The position numbers and the translations under genes are program-made. Shown here in pieces: positions 15,556 through 16,330 of a DNA stretch of 16,330 bases (positions are counted from its first letter, which is position 1; every line of letters starts with the position of its first letter). Source of the stretch: an uncultured delta proteobacterium (GTDB taxonomy: Bacteria; RBG-13-61-14; DRUE01); NCBI GenBank assembly GCA_903930515.1, contig CAIYYW010000107.1, positions 1 through 16,330 on the forward strand, in the 5' to 3' direction. The notes below the pieces were generated by a model. The model saw nothing but the letters and a program-made list of their open reading frames with translations, made no database searches and was not told the origin of the DNA.

Positions 15556-16330
15556 TCAGCCGGCCAGTATTTCCTTGAAGGCGTCAATCCTGGTCCGGAG
15601 CGGGGCCAGGCTGGAGGTCTGATAGTCGCTCTCTAATCGGAGCACCTGAATTCCGGCCTTCTTCAAATCCTCTTCCACTCCCACCACTTCCATCTCGTAA
15701 GGCTCGCAGAATTTCTGGAGCAAATAAATCACGGCCCTGGCCTTTGAATCCTTCGCCCGCTTGATGATCCGCTCCACCCGCGACTCCTTGCGGTGGTAAA
15801 AACCGGCTGCCGGAATCTTATTCAATTGGGCCTGGACCAGCGCGGTAATCGGCTCCTGGCTCAGATCCACGATGCTTTCCACATACCTGGAACCGTTGAC
15901 CAGGATCTCATCCACGATCAGGAATCCCGCGCTCTCAATCTCGCCGATGATCTCAATCGGTTCCGCCACTTTCCCCGCCAGCAAAACCGGAGTCCGGTCT
16001 TTGCCCCAGGCCTTCCGCGTCTTGGCCTCTTCCAATAATCCCCGGACCAGATTTTCCGCTTCCTGCTTTTCCCCGGCCATTCCGGCCTGGACCGCGAAAA
16101 AATATTCCGCCGCGCTCACCCGTCCGGCGACCATCTCCCGCTTCAATCCCAAAAACGCGCTCTTGATGGAGTTGATCGCGCCGGAGGCTTTCCGGATCTC
16201 TTCGGAGTCCGGGTAATGGCCGGTGATTTCCGAAAGCCGGTTCCGGATCCGCTCCAGTTCTTCTCTCAAATACTTCTCCGATGCTTCATTATCCCTGAGC
16301 CGGGGCGGACGGAAGCTCTCTACATACTTG
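15556..16330 (-). CDS. 2-hydroxyacyl-CoA dehydratase D-component family subunit (5' end cut by window edge)
   Basis: The frame is open from the right edge to a TGA at 15556-15558, giving 257 residues without an N-terminus; the TTG at 16267-16269 is not the true start because the frame continues upstream with family-like sequence (ESFRPPR, then a helix leading to REELERIRNRLSEITG). The family comprises the catalytic subunits of 2-hydroxyacyl-CoA dehydratases and class I benzoyl-CoA reductases, which hold [4Fe-4S] clusters and need an ATP-driven activator. The visible part has helical segments, a strand-rich middle (PVLLAGKVAEPIEIIGEIES), the conserved KFCEPYEMEVV with a likely cluster-ligand cysteine, and the C-terminal ESDYQTSSLAPLRTRIDAF motif (family form D-Y with R-T-R-I-E-A-F). 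The other cysteines lie outside the window. The activator and partner subunit are also not seen, so substrate and pathway are open. It suggests anaerobic metabolism and converges on the pil operon. Confidence 0.85.
   Translation of the reverse strand, partial: KYVESFRPPRLRDNEASEKYLREELERIRNRLSEITGHYPDSEEIRKASGAINSIKSAFLGLKREMVAGRVSAAEYFFAVQAGMAGEKQEAENLVRGLLEEAKTRKAWGKDRTPVLLAGKVAEPIEIIGEIESAGFLIVDEILVNGSRYVESIVDLSQEPITALVQAQLNKIPAAGFYHRKESRVERIIKRAKDSKARAVIYLLQKFCEPYEMEVVGVEEDLKKAGIQVLRLESDYQTSSLAPLRTRIDAFKEILAG

Noticed and set aside
1-16330. CRISPR arrays, tRNA or rRNA genes, transposases, phage genes
   Set aside because: No regularly spaced repeats, cloverleaf-like stretches or related protein motifs were seen.

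Overview
The window looks like chromosomal DNA from a Gram-negative, probably anaerobic, uncultured-lineage bacterium with mid-50s GC by eye. The support is a type IV pilus motor cluster with a PilS-PilR pair, exported hydrolases (one with a twin-arginine signal), an FbaB-type class I aldolase, an RtcB RNA ligase and a 2-hydroxyacyl-CoA dehydratase-family subunit. The phylum cannot be fixed from this sequence; the mix and the REP-like intergenic palindromes would suit an Omnitrophota-like or related candidate phylum, but that is a guess.

Layout. Bases 1-5702 are all minus strand. Read in the direction of transcription, from high to low coordinates, they hold: a secreted type-B carboxylesterase; a truncated AlbA_2/Schlafen-type fragment; fbaB, with an extended -10 promoter and a UUCG-loop terminator; an rtcB-cyclic-nucleotide-binding-protein pair only 5 bp apart; a REP-like palindrome pair; and a PIG-L/LmbE deacetylase that runs off the left edge. 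Bases 5703-5850 are a divergent promoter region. Bases 5851-15520 are plus strand: a Tat-exported sulfatase, then a probable operon pilB-pilT-pilC-pilS-pilR-aminotransferase behind a good sigma-70 promoter. From 15556 a minus-strand 2-hydroxyacyl-CoA dehydratase subunit converges on the operon and runs off the right edge.

How the genes work together. PilB and PilT are the extension and retraction ATPases and PilC the inner-membrane platform of a type IV pilus. PilS and PilR are the membrane histidine kinase and sigma-54 activator that usually control pilin expression. No pilin, PilMNOPQ or prepilin peptidase gene is present, so the rest of the machine must be elsewhere. PilB carries a tandem MshEN-type motif of the kind that binds cyclic-di-GMP. 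The aminotransferase is translationally linked to pilR and has no obvious pilus role. The divergent esterase and sulfatase are both exported and may act together on decorated extracellular substrates.

I found no CRISPR array, tRNA, rRNA, transposase or phage gene. No single locus is clearly a new system. The points most worth following are the CNBD-RtcB pairing, the c-di-GMP motif in PilB, the palindrome inside the pilB promoter, the truncated AlbA_2 fragment overlapping the fbaB promoter, and the aminotransferase tied to pilR.
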